This document shows, piece after piece, positions 1 to 6,989 of a stretch of DNA of 13,854 nt. The notes under the pieces were generated by a model. It had not been told where the DNA came from and made no database searches. It saw only the letters and a program-made list of their open reading frames with translations. How positions within the stretch are numbered: position 1 is the first letter of the stretch; every line of letters starts with the position of its first letter. The position numbers were made by a program, and so were the translations under genes. Source of the stretch: Thermoplasmatota archaeon (GTDB lineage: Bacteria > Pseudomonadota > Gammaproteobacteria > Burkholderiales > Thiobacillaceae); contig JAMCVR010000048.1 in the NCBI GenBank assembly GCA_023475455.1, positions 1-13,854 of the forward strand. Reading direction: 5' to 3'.

Positions 1-75
1 GGTGTGGCGCTGGCCATCCTGGATCGACTGGATGCCGACGTCAAATCGAAGGCCACCGATCTGGCGAAGCGGTAA
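1..75 (+). CDS. C-terminal tail of an unidentified protein (5' end outside window)
   Basis: Reading in the frame that begins at base 1 gives 24 residues, GVALAILDRLDADVKSKA followed by TDLAKR, then a TAA at 73-75. The tail looks like an amphipathic helix rich in Asp, Lys and Leu. The stop codon runs straight into a hairpin terminator and a second plus-strand hairpin with seven T follows, which supports this being the genuine end of a plus-strand gene converging on the tRNA. The overlapping frame that runs on to position 286 crosses the terminators and the tRNA and is not credible. I do not recognise the family from so short a tail. Confidence 0.5.
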   Translation, partial: GVALAILDRLDADVKSKATDLAKR

Positions 76-101
76 AAAAGCCACGGTTTTCCGTGGCTTT
101 T
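74..101. terminator. Hairpin terminator downstream of tRNA-Lys (works best on minus strand)
   Basis: Perfect stem GCCACGG (80-86), loop TTTT (87-90), CCGTGGC (91-97), flanked by A-run 74-79 and T-run 98-101. On the minus strand the stem is followed by six U, as expected for Rho-independent termination of the tRNA-Lys transcript. On the plus strand only four T follow, so it can also help terminate the left-edge gene. Confidence 0.8.
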
Positions 102-114
102 CATTTGAAACAGC

Positions 115-139
115 GCCACGGTTTCACGTGGCTTTTTTT
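115..139 (+). terminator. Rho-independent terminator for the left-edge plus-strand gene
   Basis: Stem GCCACG (115-120), six-base loop (121-126), CGTGGC (127-132), then seven T (133-139) on the plus strand. There is no U-run in the minus direction, so this hairpin is directional. Its stem is nearly identical to that of the hairpin at 80-97, so the two convergent units carry sister terminators. Confidence 0.75.
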
Positions 140-144
140 GGATT

Positions 145-220
145 TGGTGGGTCGGGCGAGATTCGAACTCGCGACCAACGGATTAAAAGTCCGCTGCTCT
201 ACCGGCTGAGCTACCGACCC
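145..220 (-). tRNA. tRNA-Lys (anticodon TTT), CCA encoded
   Basis: The minus strand folds as a 76-nt tRNA. The acceptor stem GGGTCGG (220-214) pairs with CCGACCC (155-149), followed by discriminator A and a genome-encoded CCA (147-145). The D-arm has TAGCTCAGCCGGTAGAGCA. The anticodon loop CTTTTAA gives anticodon TTT, read as lysine. The T-loop GTTCGAATC is canonical. It has its own promoter about 30-65 bp upstream and a terminator downstream. It decodes AAA and AAG codons. Confidence 0.97.
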
Positions 221-250
221 AGGGATGTGGCAGAAACCATATCCGCGAAA

Positions 251-287
251 GCGCGAAATTATAGCCGAAGCTGCGTGGCCAGGTAAA
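251..287 (-). promoter_or_regulatory. Sigma70-type promoter of tRNA-Lys
   Basis: On the minus strand a TTTACC -35 element (287-282) lies 18 bp from a perfect TATAAT -10 element (263-258). The following bases, TTCGCGC, form a GC-rich discriminator, a hallmark of stringently controlled stable-RNA promoters. The expected start near 251 gives a leader of about 30 nt before the tRNA. The promoter lies between the queC stop and the tRNA, so the tRNA need not depend on read-through from the que genes. The motifs are seen directly; stringent control is inferred. Confidence 0.75.
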
Positions 288-341
288 GTGCCGCGTGCGG
301 ATTTCGCCCACCGCAGCACGACAGAGGCTGTGCGGACATGC

Positions 342-1010
342 TTACCGGTACGCCGTCGGGTCGGCCACCCCCGCCTGCTCGAAGCCCTGGCGGCGCAGTC
401 GGCAGGCATCGCACAGGCCGCAGGCGCGGCCGTCGGCATCGGCCTGATAGCAGCTGACGGTCTGCGCGTAGTCGACGCCGAGTTCGATGCCGCGCCGGAT
501 GATCTGCACCTTCGACAGATGCTGCAGCGGTGCATGGATGCGCAGCTGCGCGCCCTCGACGCCGGCGCGGGTGGCGAGGTTGGCCATGCGCTCGAACGCC
601 GCGATGAACTCGGGGCGGCAATCGGGGTAGCCGGAATAGTCGACCGCATTGACGCCGATGAAGATGTCGCGCGAGCCCAGCACCTCGGCCCAAGCGAGCG
701 CGAGCGCCAGCATCACGGTGTTGCGCGCGGGCACATAGGTGACCGGAATGCCTGCGGTCGGGCTTTCCGGCACGGCGATGGAATCGTCGGTCAGCGCCGA
801 CCCGCCGATGTCGCCCAGCCCCAGCCGCATCACCCGGTGCTCGACGGCGCCCAGACTTTTCGCCACGCGCGCGGCGGCGGCCAGCTCGGCGGTGTGGCGC
901 TGGCCGTAATCGAGGCTCAGCGCATGGCAGGCGTAGCCCGCTTCGCGCGCAATGGCGAGCACGGTGGCGGAGTCCAGGCCGCCGGAGAGCAGGATGACCG
1001 CGGGCTTCAT
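342..1010 (-). CDS. queC: 7-cyano-7-deazaguanine (preQ0) synthase QueC
   Basis: A 222-residue protein of normal QueC length. QueC converts 7-carboxy-7-deazaguanine, ammonia and ATP to preQ0, the last step before reduction in the queuosine tRNA-modification pathway; it acts in the cytoplasm. The PP-loop ATP-binding motif SGGLDS is at residues 9-14, followed by LDYGQRH. The zinc-binding Cys cluster sits near the C-terminus at C187, C197, C200 and C203. The internal [17 protein letters not shown] segment is also typical. The ATG at 1010-1008 overlaps the queE stop codon (ATGA), which implies translational coupling with QueE, the enzyme one step earlier. The gene is intact and outside the duplicated regions. 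Confidence 0.97.
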   Translation of the reverse strand: MKPAVILLSGGLDSATVLAIAREAGYACHALSLDYGQRHTAELAAAARVAKSLGAVEHRVMRLGLGDIGGSALTDDSIAVPESPTAGIPVTYVPARNTVMLALALAWAEVLGSRDIFIGVNAVDYSGYPDCRPEFIAAFERMANLATRAGVEGAQLRIHAPLQHLSKVQIIRRGIELGVDYAQTVSCYQADADGRACGLCDACRLRRQGFEQAGVADPTAYR

Positions 1011-1714
1011 GTGCCGGGCGTGTTGCCCCACAACACCTTGTGCAGCTGCACCTGCATCCGCACCGGCAGCCGGTCGGCGAGAATCCACTCCGCCAGTTGC
1101 ACCGGCGGCAGTTCGCCCTGCACCGGGGAGAACAGAATGGGGCAGACCTGCGCGAGCTTCTGATCGCGCAGCACCTCGCGTGCCCACTCGTAGTCGGCGC
1201 GGTCGGCCAGCACGAACTTGATTTCGTCGTGCGGCGTGAGATGGGAAATATTCTCCCAACGGTTGCGCGCGTCCTCGCCGGACGCCGGCGGCTTGATGTC
1301 GACGATGCGCGACACCCGCGGGTCCACCTGGCTGACATCGAGCGCGCCGCTGGTTTCCAGCGACACCGAATAGCCGGCGTCGCACAGCGCGGCCAGCAAG
1401 GGCAGGCAGTTCTTCTGCGCCAGCGGCTCGCCGCCGGTGACGCACACGGTCGCCACGCCATGCTCCGCCACCCGTGCCAGCAGCGCACTCAGGGTGACGG
1501 TTTCGCCGCCCTGGAAGCTGTAGGGGGTGTCGCACCAGCGGCAGCGCAGCGGGCAGCCCGCCAGGCGGATGAACACCGTCGGCAGGCCGCTGCGGCTGGT
1601 TTCGCCCTGCAGGGAAAGAAAGACTTCCGTCAGACGGAGCGTGGTTGTTGATGCTGTAGCATCTTTACAACCACGGCCTGCCTCTTGCGGGTGGAGTGTG
1701 ATGGAGCCTGACAC
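1007..1714 (-). CDS. queE: 7-carboxy-7-deazaguanine synthase QueE (radical SAM)
   Basis: A 235-residue protein from a GTG start. QueE rearranges 6-carboxytetrahydropterin to 7-carboxy-7-deazaguanine using a 4Fe-4S cluster and SAM. The family signature [16 protein letters not shown] is at about 28-43. The cluster motif CxxxCxxC is C54, C58 and C61 in [12 protein letters not shown]. The SAM-binding TGGEPL follows. The first ~25 residues are not family-like and overlap a palindrome at 1641-1674, but no ATG, GTG or TTG lies in frame between the GTG at 1714 and the conserved part, so this start is the only standard choice; its ribosome-binding site is weak. The stop overlaps the queC ATG. The 5' 384 bp also occur as a second copy at 1752-2135. 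Confidence 0.92.
   Translation of the reverse strand: MSGSITLHPQEAGRGCKDATASTTTLRLTEVFLSLQGETSRSGLPTVFIRLAGCPLRCRWCDTPYSFQGGETVTLSALLARVAEHGVATVCVTGGEPLAQKNCLPLLAALCDAGYSVSLETSGALDVSQVDPRVSRIVDIKPPASGEDARNRWENISHLTPHDEIKFVLADRADYEWAREVLRDQKLAQVCPILFSPVQGELPPVQLAEWILADRLPVRMQVQLHKVLWGNTPGT
1641..1674. other. Palindrome / stem-loop at the start of queE
   Basis: GTGGTTGT (1641-1648) pairs with ACAACCAC (1667-1674), and GATGCT (1650-1655) with AGCATC (1658-1663), leaving a 2-nt loop and a small 1-versus-3 internal bulge. It falls in the non-conserved N-terminal extension of queE, about 40-75 nt after the GTG start. No U-run follows on either strand, so it is not an obvious terminator. A second copy at 2062-2095 comes from the duplication. 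A role in the translation or stability of the cpoB-queE transcript is possible but not shown. Confidence 0.6.
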
Positions 1715-1751
1715 CAGACTTACTTGAGTGCCGCCAGCCGGCGTGCTGCGA

Positions 1752-2135
1752 GCTGACATCGAGCGCGCCGCTGGTTTCCAGCGACACCGAATAGCCGGCG
1801 TCGCACAGCGCGGCCAGCAAGGGCAGGCAGTTCTTCTGCGCCAGCGGCTCGCCGCCGGTGACGCACACGGTCGCCACGCCATGCTCCGCCACCCGTGCCA
1901 GCAGCGCACTCAGGGTGACGGTTTCGCCGCCCTGGAAGCTGTAGGGGGTGTCGCACCAGCGGCAGCGCAGCGGGCAGCCCGCCAGGCGGATGAACACCGT
2001 CGGCAGGCCGCTGCGGCTGGTTTCGCCCTGCAGGGAAAGAAAGACTTCCGTCAGACGGAGCGTGGTTGTTGATGCTGTAGCATCTTTACAACCACGGCCT
2101 GCCTCTTGCGGGTGGAGTGTGATGGAGCCTGACAC
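1752..2135 (-). pseudogene. queE: Truncated duplicate of queE (5' part only)
   Basis: Same sequence as the first 128 codons of queE, from the GTG at 2135 to the break at 1752. It includes the CxxxCxxC cluster motif and TGGEPL but lacks the remaining ~107 residues. Past the break the frame runs into 28 unrelated residues copied from other frames of the cpoB tail and queE start, and stops at 1665. It could not make a working enzyme. It follows the cpoB stop (2143-2141) by 5 bp, which shows the native cpoB-queE spacing. Most likely redundant sequence from an inserted patch. Confidence 0.85.
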
Positions 2136-2140
2136 CAGAC

Positions 2141-2783
2141 TTACTTGAGTGCCGCCAGCCGGCGTGCTGCGAGCGTGGCGGCCTGGGACCCGGGATATTT
2201 CGCAACGATTTCTTCGAGCGTCTTGCGGGCACCGCCGAGGTTGTCCAGTGAAATCTGGTTGGCGGCGATGTTGAACAGCGCGTCGGGCACCTTGGGACTG
2301 GCGGGATAGGCGGCGATCAGCTTTTGCTGATGCGCCAGCGCGGTTTTGTAGTCCTTCAGGGCGTAATACGAATAGCCGATCCAGTATTGCGCGTTGGCCG
2401 CCAGTTCGCTGCCGGGATGGGCCTTGAGAAAGCTGCCGAACCCGGCGATGGCGCCCGCGTAGTTGGCTTCACGGAACAGGGCGAGCGCGGCGTCGTAGCT
2501 GCGCAATTCGGGCGAGGGATCGGGCTGCGGCGCGCTTCCCGTCGGGGCCGCGGCGGCCTGCGCGGCGGGCACGGCAGAGGGCGCCGCTTCGTCCGCCGGC
2601 GCAGGCCTGGCCGCCCGGGCGAGTTCAGCGATGCGCTGGTCGAGATCGGCATACAGGTCGTTCTGCCGCTTGCCCAGCGTGTCAAGCTGATGCCCCCGGA
2701 CTTCGTCCTGACCCCGGATTCTGGCGATTTCGGCCTTGAGCGTTTCAACCTCCTTCAGCAGATCCAGCAGTTGCTGGTTTTGC
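2141..2783 (-). pseudogene. cpoB: Truncated duplicate of cpoB (lacks the 5' end)
   Basis: This copy encodes the coiled-coil remainder, the Ala/Pro linker and the TPR part of CpoB and ends with the native C-terminus ATLAARRLAALK and TAA (2143-2141). It lacks the signal peptide and the first ~55 residues. Upstream of the break at 2783 the frame continues through out-of-frame cpoB sequence, giving a spurious N-terminus (MPARRSKKS...). It supplies the genuine 3' end that the longer cpoB copy at 2745-3554 has lost. Joining the two gives a normal gene of about 266 codons. Confidence 0.85.
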
Positions 2784-3396
2784 GAGCGTGGCGGCCTGGG
2801 ACCCGGGATATTTCGCAACGATTTCTTCGAGCGTCTTGCGGGCACCGCCGAGGTTGTCCAGTGAAATCTGGTTGGCGGCGATGTTGAACAGCGCGTCGGG
2901 CACCTTGGGACTGGCGGGATAGGCGGCGATCAGCTTTTGCTGATGCGCCAGCGCGGTTTTGTAGTCCTTCAGGGCGTAATACGAATAGCCGATCCAGTAT
3001 TGCGCGTTGGCCGCCAGTTCGCTGCCGGGATGGGCCTTGAGAAAGCTGCCGAACCCGGCGATGGCGCCCGCGTAGTTGGCTTCACGGAACAGGGCGAGCG
3101 CGGCGTCGTAGCTGCGCAATTCGGGCGAGGGATCGGGCTGCGGCGCGCTTCCCGTCGGGGCCGCGGCGGCCTGCGCGGCGGGCACGGCAGAGGGCGCCGC
3201 TTCGTCCGCCGGCGCAGGCCTGGCCGCCCGGGCGAGTTCAGCGATGCGCTGGTCGAGATCGGCATACAGGTCGTTCTGCCGCTTGCCCAGCGTGTCAAGC
3301 TGATGCCCCCGGACTTCGTCCTGACCCCGGATTCTGGCGATTTCGGCCTTGAGCGTTTCAACCTCCTTCAGCAGATCCAGCAGTTGCTGGTTTTGC
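2171..3396. repeat. Tandem direct duplication, 613-bp unit (within cpoB)
   Basis: Bases 2171-2783 recur at 2784-3396, with no mismatch seen on reading through. Three bases (tgc) just before the first copy also match the end of each copy, so the exact breakpoint is ambiguous by 3 bp. 613 is not a multiple of three, so reading through the junction shifts frame and changes the CpoB C-terminus. Confidence 0.95.
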
Positions 3397-3554
3397 TGCA
3401 TCGCCGCTTCCAGCTTGCCGAGTCGCGCATCGAGCGCATCCACCCGCTGCTGCAACGCCTGCATCCGGTTGCTCAGCTCGGTGGTGCCAAACAGCGCCCA
3501 CGCCGGCTGGGCCAGCGCGAACACGCCCACGAGAATCAGACCGGTGCGCCGCAT
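2745..3554 (-). CDS. cpoB: Cell division coordinator CpoB (YbgF), C-terminus altered by duplication
   Basis: A 269-residue periplasmic protein. CpoB links the Tol machine to peptidoglycan synthesis by PBP1B during constriction. The signal peptide MRRTGLILVGVFALAQPAWA occupies residues 1-20. A trimerising coiled coil rich in Leu and Gln follows (about 27-85), then an Ala/Pro linker, then TPR-like repeats from about 140 (SYDAALALFREANYAGAIAG, QYWIGYSYYALKDYKTALAH, DALFNIAANQISLDNLGGA). It starts 6 bp after the pal stop, so it is probably co-transcribed with pal. After GSQAATLA the reading frame crosses the duplication junction and ends in KPATAGSAEGG, an out-of-frame read of the coiled-coil DNA, instead of ARRLAALK. 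Without the duplication the protein would be about 266 aa. Confidence 0.92.
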   Translation of the reverse strand: MRRTGLILVGVFALAQPAWALFGTTELSNRMQALQQRVDALDARLGKLEAAMQQNQQLLDLLKEVETLKAEIARIRGQDEVRGHQLDTLGKRQNDLYADLDQRIAELARAARPAPADEAAPSAVPAAQAAAAPTGSAPQPDPSPELRSYDAALALFREANYAGAIAGFGSFLKAHPGSELAANAQYWIGYSYYALKDYKTALAHQQKLIAAYPASPKVPDALFNIAANQISLDNLGGARKTLEEIVAKYPGSQAATLAKPATAGSAEGG

Positions 3555-3560
3555 CGGACT

Positions 3561-4115
3561 TTACTCGTCGCCATACACCACATCGGTGCGGCGGTTTTCG
3601 GCATACGCCTCTTCGGTGCTGGCCGGGTTGCGCGGCTTTTCCTCGCCGAAGCTGACCGCTTCCATCTGCGCATCGCTCACCCCCAGCACGGCCAGCGCCT
3701 TGCGCACCGCTTCGGCGCGCTTCTGCCCCAGCGCCAGGTTGTATTCGCGGCTGCCGCGCTCGTCGGCATGGCCCTGCAGGATGACGCGCGCATCGCGTTT
3801 CGACATCAGGTAACCGGCATGCGCTTCGAGCATCGGGCGGTATTCGTCCTTCACCACGAAGCTGTCGAAATCGAAATGAATGCTGCGCCTGGACAAGGGG
3901 CTGGCCGGGTTCTTGCGCGGATCGCCCGAATCGCCGGGCAGCGCGCTGCCCGCCACGCCTGCGCCGCTCACGCCGGTGCTGTCGACGGCCGGCTTGGCCG
4001 CCGGGGCGGCGGTCGTGCCGCCGGTACGGTCTTCGACGGTGGCCTGCGTACTGCCGGTGGTGCCGCACGCGGACACGGTCAGTGCAAGCAGAATGGGCCA
4101 GAAAATCTTGTTCAT
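3561..4115 (-). CDS. pal: Peptidoglycan-associated lipoprotein Pal
   Basis: A 184-residue outer-membrane lipoprotein. Pal binds peptidoglycan and TolB and anchors the outer membrane during cell constriction. A lipoprotein signal MNKIFWPILLALTVSAC ends in a lipobox with acylated C17. A Thr/Gly/Ala-rich tether follows (about 18-65). The C-terminal OmpA-like domain starts at IHFDFDSFVVKDEYRP and contains GHADERGSREYNLALGQKRA, where the Asp and Arg bind diaminopimelate. The ATG at 4115 is chosen because a strong AAGGAGA Shine-Dalgarno (4127-4121) lies 5 nt upstream; the longer in-frame start at 4142 would put nine extra residues before the lipoprotein signal. Native spacing to the tolB stop is 77 bp. 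Confidence 0.97.
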   Translation of the reverse strand: MNKIFWPILLALTVSACGTTGSTQATVEDRTGGTTAAPAAKPAVDSTGVSGAGVAGSALPGDSGDPRKNPASPLSRRSIHFDFDSFVVKDEYRPMLEAHAGYLMSKRDARVILQGHADERGSREYNLALGQKRAEAVRKALAVLGVSDAQMEAVSFGEEKPRNPASTEEAYAENRRTDVVYGDE

Positions 4116-4151
4116 CTGTCTCTCCTTTTGGAATGAAAACACTTCATCATA

Positions 4152-5337
4152 GGCCGTCCAGGCTTACACCCGAGCCACCCGTTCCCTACTCCCTATGGCC
4201 CCCAGGCCGGCTCGCGGGCGTCCACCCCCGATTCCGACAGACGCGCACGGGTCTTGCCATCCAGGCTCACCGTGCCGAGGATTCCGCGCCCGCCCTGCAC
4301 GGTGGCATACAGCACCGCCTGGCCGTTCGGCGCGAAACTGGGCGATTCGTCGCGCGCGGTGTCGGTCAGCACGCGGATCTGGCCCGAGGCCAGTTCGTGC
4401 AGGACCACCCTGAAGCGCCCCTCATCGCGGCTGATATAGGCCAGATACCGGCCATCCGGACTGATCGCGGGAGAAACATTGTAACTGCCGTTGAAGCTCA
4501 CCCGCCGGGGCTCGCCGCCGCCGGCCGGAACCTGGTAAATCTGCGCGCTGCCGCCGCGATCGGACGTGAAGTAGAGGGTCTGCCCGTCGGGCGAGAACAC
4601 CGGCTCGGTGTCGAGATTGCCGCCGCGGGTCAGGCGGGCGAGCCCGCTGCCGTCGGCATTGATCAGATAAATCTGCGAAGCGTCGTCGCGCGTCAGCACC
4701 ACGGCCAGACGCCGGCCGTCGGGCGCCCAGGCCGGGGCCGAATTGGCCGTCCAGGCTTACACCCGAGCCACCCGTTCCCTACTCCCTATGGCCCCCAGGC
4801 CGGCTCGCGGGCGTCCACCCCCGATTCCGACAGACGCGCACGGGTCTTGCCATCCAGGCTCACCGTGCCGAGGATTCCGCGCCCGCCCTGCACGGTGGCA
4901 TACAGCACCGCCTGGCCGTTCGGCGCGAAACTGGGCGATTCGTCGCGCGCGGTGTCGGTCAGCACGCGGATCTGGCCCGAGGCCAGTTCGTGCAGGACCA
5001 CCCTGAAGCGCCCCTCATCGCGGCTGATATAGGCCAGATACCGGCCATCCGGACTGATCGCGGGAGAAACATTGTAACTGCCGTTGAAGCTCACCCGCCG
5101 GGGCTCGCCGCCGCCGGCCGGAACCTGGTAAATCTGCGCGCTGCCGCCGCGATCGGACGTGAAGTAGAGGGTCTGCCCGTCGGGCGAGAACACCGGCTCG
5201 GTGTCGAGATTGCCGCCGCGGGTCAGGCGGGCGAGCCCGCTGCCGTCGGCATTGATCAGATAAATCTGCGAAGCGTCGTCGCGCGTCAGCACCACGGCCA
5301 GACGCCGGCCGTCGGGCGCCCAGGCCGGGGCCGAATT
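4152..5337. repeat. Tandem direct duplication, 593-bp unit (tolB 3' end plus part of tolB-pal spacer)
   Basis: Bases 4152-4744 recur at 4745-5337, with no mismatch seen on reading through. Two further bases (gg) match across the junction. The unit holds about the last 184 codons of tolB, its TAG stop and 41 bp of the tolB-pal spacer. The last 70 bp of the unit (5268-5337) also belong to the next duplication, so that stretch occurs three times (4675-4744, 5268-5337, 6042-6111). Confidence 0.95.
4193..4744 (-). pseudogene. tolB: Truncated duplicate of tolB (3' end only)
   Basis: Encodes the C-terminal part of the TolB beta-propeller, with blades containing VFSPDGQTLYFTSDR, AISPDGRYLAYISRD and SFAPNGQAVLY, ending AREPAWGP and TAG (4195-4193). 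It lacks the signal peptide, the N-terminal domain and the first blades. An internal GTG at 4702 would allow a 169-residue product with no export signal. This is the copy that directly adjoins the native spacer to pal, so in the unduplicated locus it would be the true end of tolB. Confidence 0.85.
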
Positions 5338-6834
5338 GGAACCCTTGAACGCCGCGACCTTGCGGCGGCTTCCGTCCCGCAGCGACTGCACGTACACCAC
5401 CGGCTTTTTGTCCTCGAACGACACATACGCAATGCGCGCGCCGTCGGGCGAGAACCTCGGCGAAATCACCGGTTCGCCGGAACGTACCACCGTGCGGGGA
5501 TTTTGCCCGTCGGCATCGGCCACCCGCAGCTCATACCGCTTGCCCTGCTTCTGCACATAGGCGATGCGGCTGCTGAAGGCGCCGCGGATACCGGTCAGCT
5601 TTTCATGGACGACGTCGGCGATCTGGTGGGCCGTGGCGCGCCACTGCGCCGCTGAAATGGTGTAGCTGAAGGCCGCAAGCTGCGTCCGCTTGACCGCATC
5701 CAGCAGGTAGAAGCGGACTTCGAAGCGGCCGCCGGGCAGCGCCGCCACCTGGCCGATCACCAGGGCGTCCGCGCCCTTGCCGCGCCAGACGCCGTAGTCG
5801 ACCTGCGCGGGGGCGTACGGCTGCTGCGCGCCGTCGACGCCCACCCGCCTGAATTGACCGCTGCGTTCGAGATCGTCTCCCGCGATTTCGGTCAGCGCCG
5901 GGGTTGGCTGCCCCGCTGCCGCCTGAAACGGCACCATCGCCAACGCGATCTTGTTGGCCGCACCGCCGACCACCTGGATCTCCATCGCGGCGCGCGCGGA
6001 AAACGGCGCGCTCAGCAAGGCCAGGCACAACAGGGGAAACAGCGAAGCGTCGTCGCGCGTCAGCACCACGGCCAGACGCCGGCCGTCGGGCGCCCAGGCC
6101 GGGGCCGAATTGGAACCCTTGAACGCCGCGACCTTGCGGCGGCTTCCGTCCCGCAGCGACTGCACGTACACCACCGGCTTTTTGTCCTCGAACGACACAT
6201 ACGCAATGCGCGCGCCGTCGGGCGAGAACCTCGGCGAAATCACCGGTTCGCCGGAACGTACCACCGTGCGGGGATTTTGCCCGTCGGCATCGGCCACCCG
6301 CAGCTCATACCGCTTGCCCTGCTTCTGCACATAGGCGATGCGGCTGCTGAAGGCGCCGCGGATACCGGTCAGCTTTTCATGGACGACGTCGGCGATCTGG
6401 TGGGCCGTGGCGCGCCACTGCGCCGCTGAAATGGTGTAGCTGAAGGCCGCAAGCTGCGTCCGCTTGACCGCATCCAGCAGGTAGAAGCGGACTTCGAAGC
6501 GGCCGCCGGGCAGCGCCGCCACCTGGCCGATCACCAGGGCGTCCGCGCCCTTGCCGCGCCAGACGCCGTAGTCGACCTGCGCGGGGGCGTACGGCTGCTG
6601 CGCGCCGTCGACGCCCACCCGCCTGAATTGACCGCTGCGTTCGAGATCGTCTCCCGCGATTTCGGTCAGCGCCGGGGTTGGCTGCCCCGCTGCCGCCTGA
6701 AACGGCACCATCGCCAACGCGATCTTGTTGGCCGCACCGCCGACCACCTGGATCTCCATCGCGGCGCGCGCGGAAAACGGCGCGCTCAGCAAGGCCAGGC
6801 ACAACAGGGGAAACAGCAGGACGGCACGCAGCAT
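4786..6834 (-). CDS. tolB: Tol-Pal system protein TolB with in-frame internal duplication
   Basis: As written this is a 682-residue protein; TolB is normally ~425-430. TolB is periplasmic, binds Pal through its beta-propeller and is displaced by TolA. Residues 1-24 (MLRAVLLFPLLCLALLSAPF, then SARA) are a signal peptide, followed by the TolB N-terminal domain (MEIQVVGGAANKIALAMVPF) and propeller blades with FSPDGARIAYVSFED-type repeats. Residues 7-264 are repeated as 265-522, including the signal peptide core, because a 774-bp duplication keeps the frame. Removing one copy gives 424 aa. The ATG at 6834 gives a clean signal peptide; an in-frame ATG at 6855 would add seven residues, and earlier starts are less plausible. 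An intact TolB is essential to the Tol machine, so the doubled form probably does not reflect the real protein. Confidence 0.9.
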   Translation of the reverse strand: MLRAVLLFPLLCLALLSAPFSARAAMEIQVVGGAANKIALAMVPFQAAAGQPTPALTEIAGDDLERSGQFRRVGVDGAQQPYAPAQVDYGVWRGKGADALVIGQVAALPGGRFEVRFYLLDAVKRTQLAAFSYTISAAQWRATAHQIADVVHEKLTGIRGAFSSRIAYVQKQGKRYELRVADADGQNPRTVVRSGEPVISPRFSPDGARIAYVSFEDKKPVVYVQSLRDGSRRKVAAFKGSNSAPAWAPDGRRLAVVLTRDDASLFPLLCLALLSAPFSARAAMEIQVVGGAANKIALAMVPFQAAAGQPTPALTEIAGDDLERSGQFRRVGVDGAQQPYAPAQVDYGVWRGKGADALVIGQVAALPGGRFEVRFYLLDAVKRTQLAAFSYTISAAQWRATAHQIADVVHEKLTGIRGAFSSRIAYVQKQGKRYELRVADADGQNPRTVVRSGEPVISPRFSPDGARIAYVSFEDKKPVVYVQSLRDGSRRKVAAFKGSNSAPAWAPDGRRLAVVLTRDDASQIYLINADGSGLARLTRGGNLDTEPVFSPDGQTLYFTSDRGGSAQIYQVPAGGGEPRRVSFNGSYNVSPAISPDGRYLAYISRDEGRFRVVLHELASGQIRVLTDTARDESPSFAPNGQAVLYATVQGGRGILGTVSLDGKTRARLSESGVDAREPAWGP
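5268..6815. repeat. Tandem direct duplication, 774-bp unit (tolB 5' half)
   Basis: Bases 5268-6041 recur at 6042-6815, with no mismatch seen on reading through. Two further bases (gc) match at the junction. 774 is a multiple of three, so the tolB frame stays open across it and 258 codons are doubled. Confidence 0.95.
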
Positions 6835-6989
6835 GGGAGCGAAAATCTCGATCATATGTGCTTGATTGGGGGACAAGTTTAACATGGCCGGCATGACGGG
6901 CCGGTCGGCGCGGCGGCCGGCGCGGCGCAAAACCTTGCCCGCAAGGGGCGGGCCGCGATGGTAGGGCCGACGAGTCGGCAACGACCACG

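Larger units (their letters stand above)
1331..2172. repeat. Tandem direct duplication, 421-bp unit (queE 5' part plus cpoB tail)
   Basis: Bases 1331-1751 are repeated at 1752-2172, with no mismatch seen on reading through. The copied unit covers the first 128 codons of queE and the last codons and stop of cpoB. Two further bases (gc) match across the junction. The second copy ends at the same native position, within a few bases, where the neighbouring 613-bp duplication begins; together they outline one inserted segment, 1752-2783. Confidence 0.95.

Noticed and set aside
225..1163. Long plus-strand open frame (312 codons) opposite queC
   Set aside because: It is the antisense shadow of queC and queE in GC-rich DNA; the translation has no recognisable motif and the minus strand holds clear enzymes.
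1641..1674. Stem-loop before the conserved queE region as a preQ1 riboswitch
   Set aside because: The C-rich loop and A-rich tail of the class I aptamer are not present and the pairing is a simple hairpin with a 2-nt loop.
1331..6815. Repeats as a CRISPR array or as domain repeats of a surface protein
   Set aside because: Units are 400-800 bp, each occurs in two adjacent copies, and the copied content is simply neighbouring housekeeping genes; there are no regular short repeats with unique spacers.
6937..6953. Hairpin GCCCGC-loop-GCGGGC in the tolA-tolB spacer as a terminator
   Set aside because: The stem is only 6 bp and is followed on the minus strand by AAGGTTTTG, not a proper U-run; in such GC-rich DNA it may be chance, though weak attenuation cannot be excluded.
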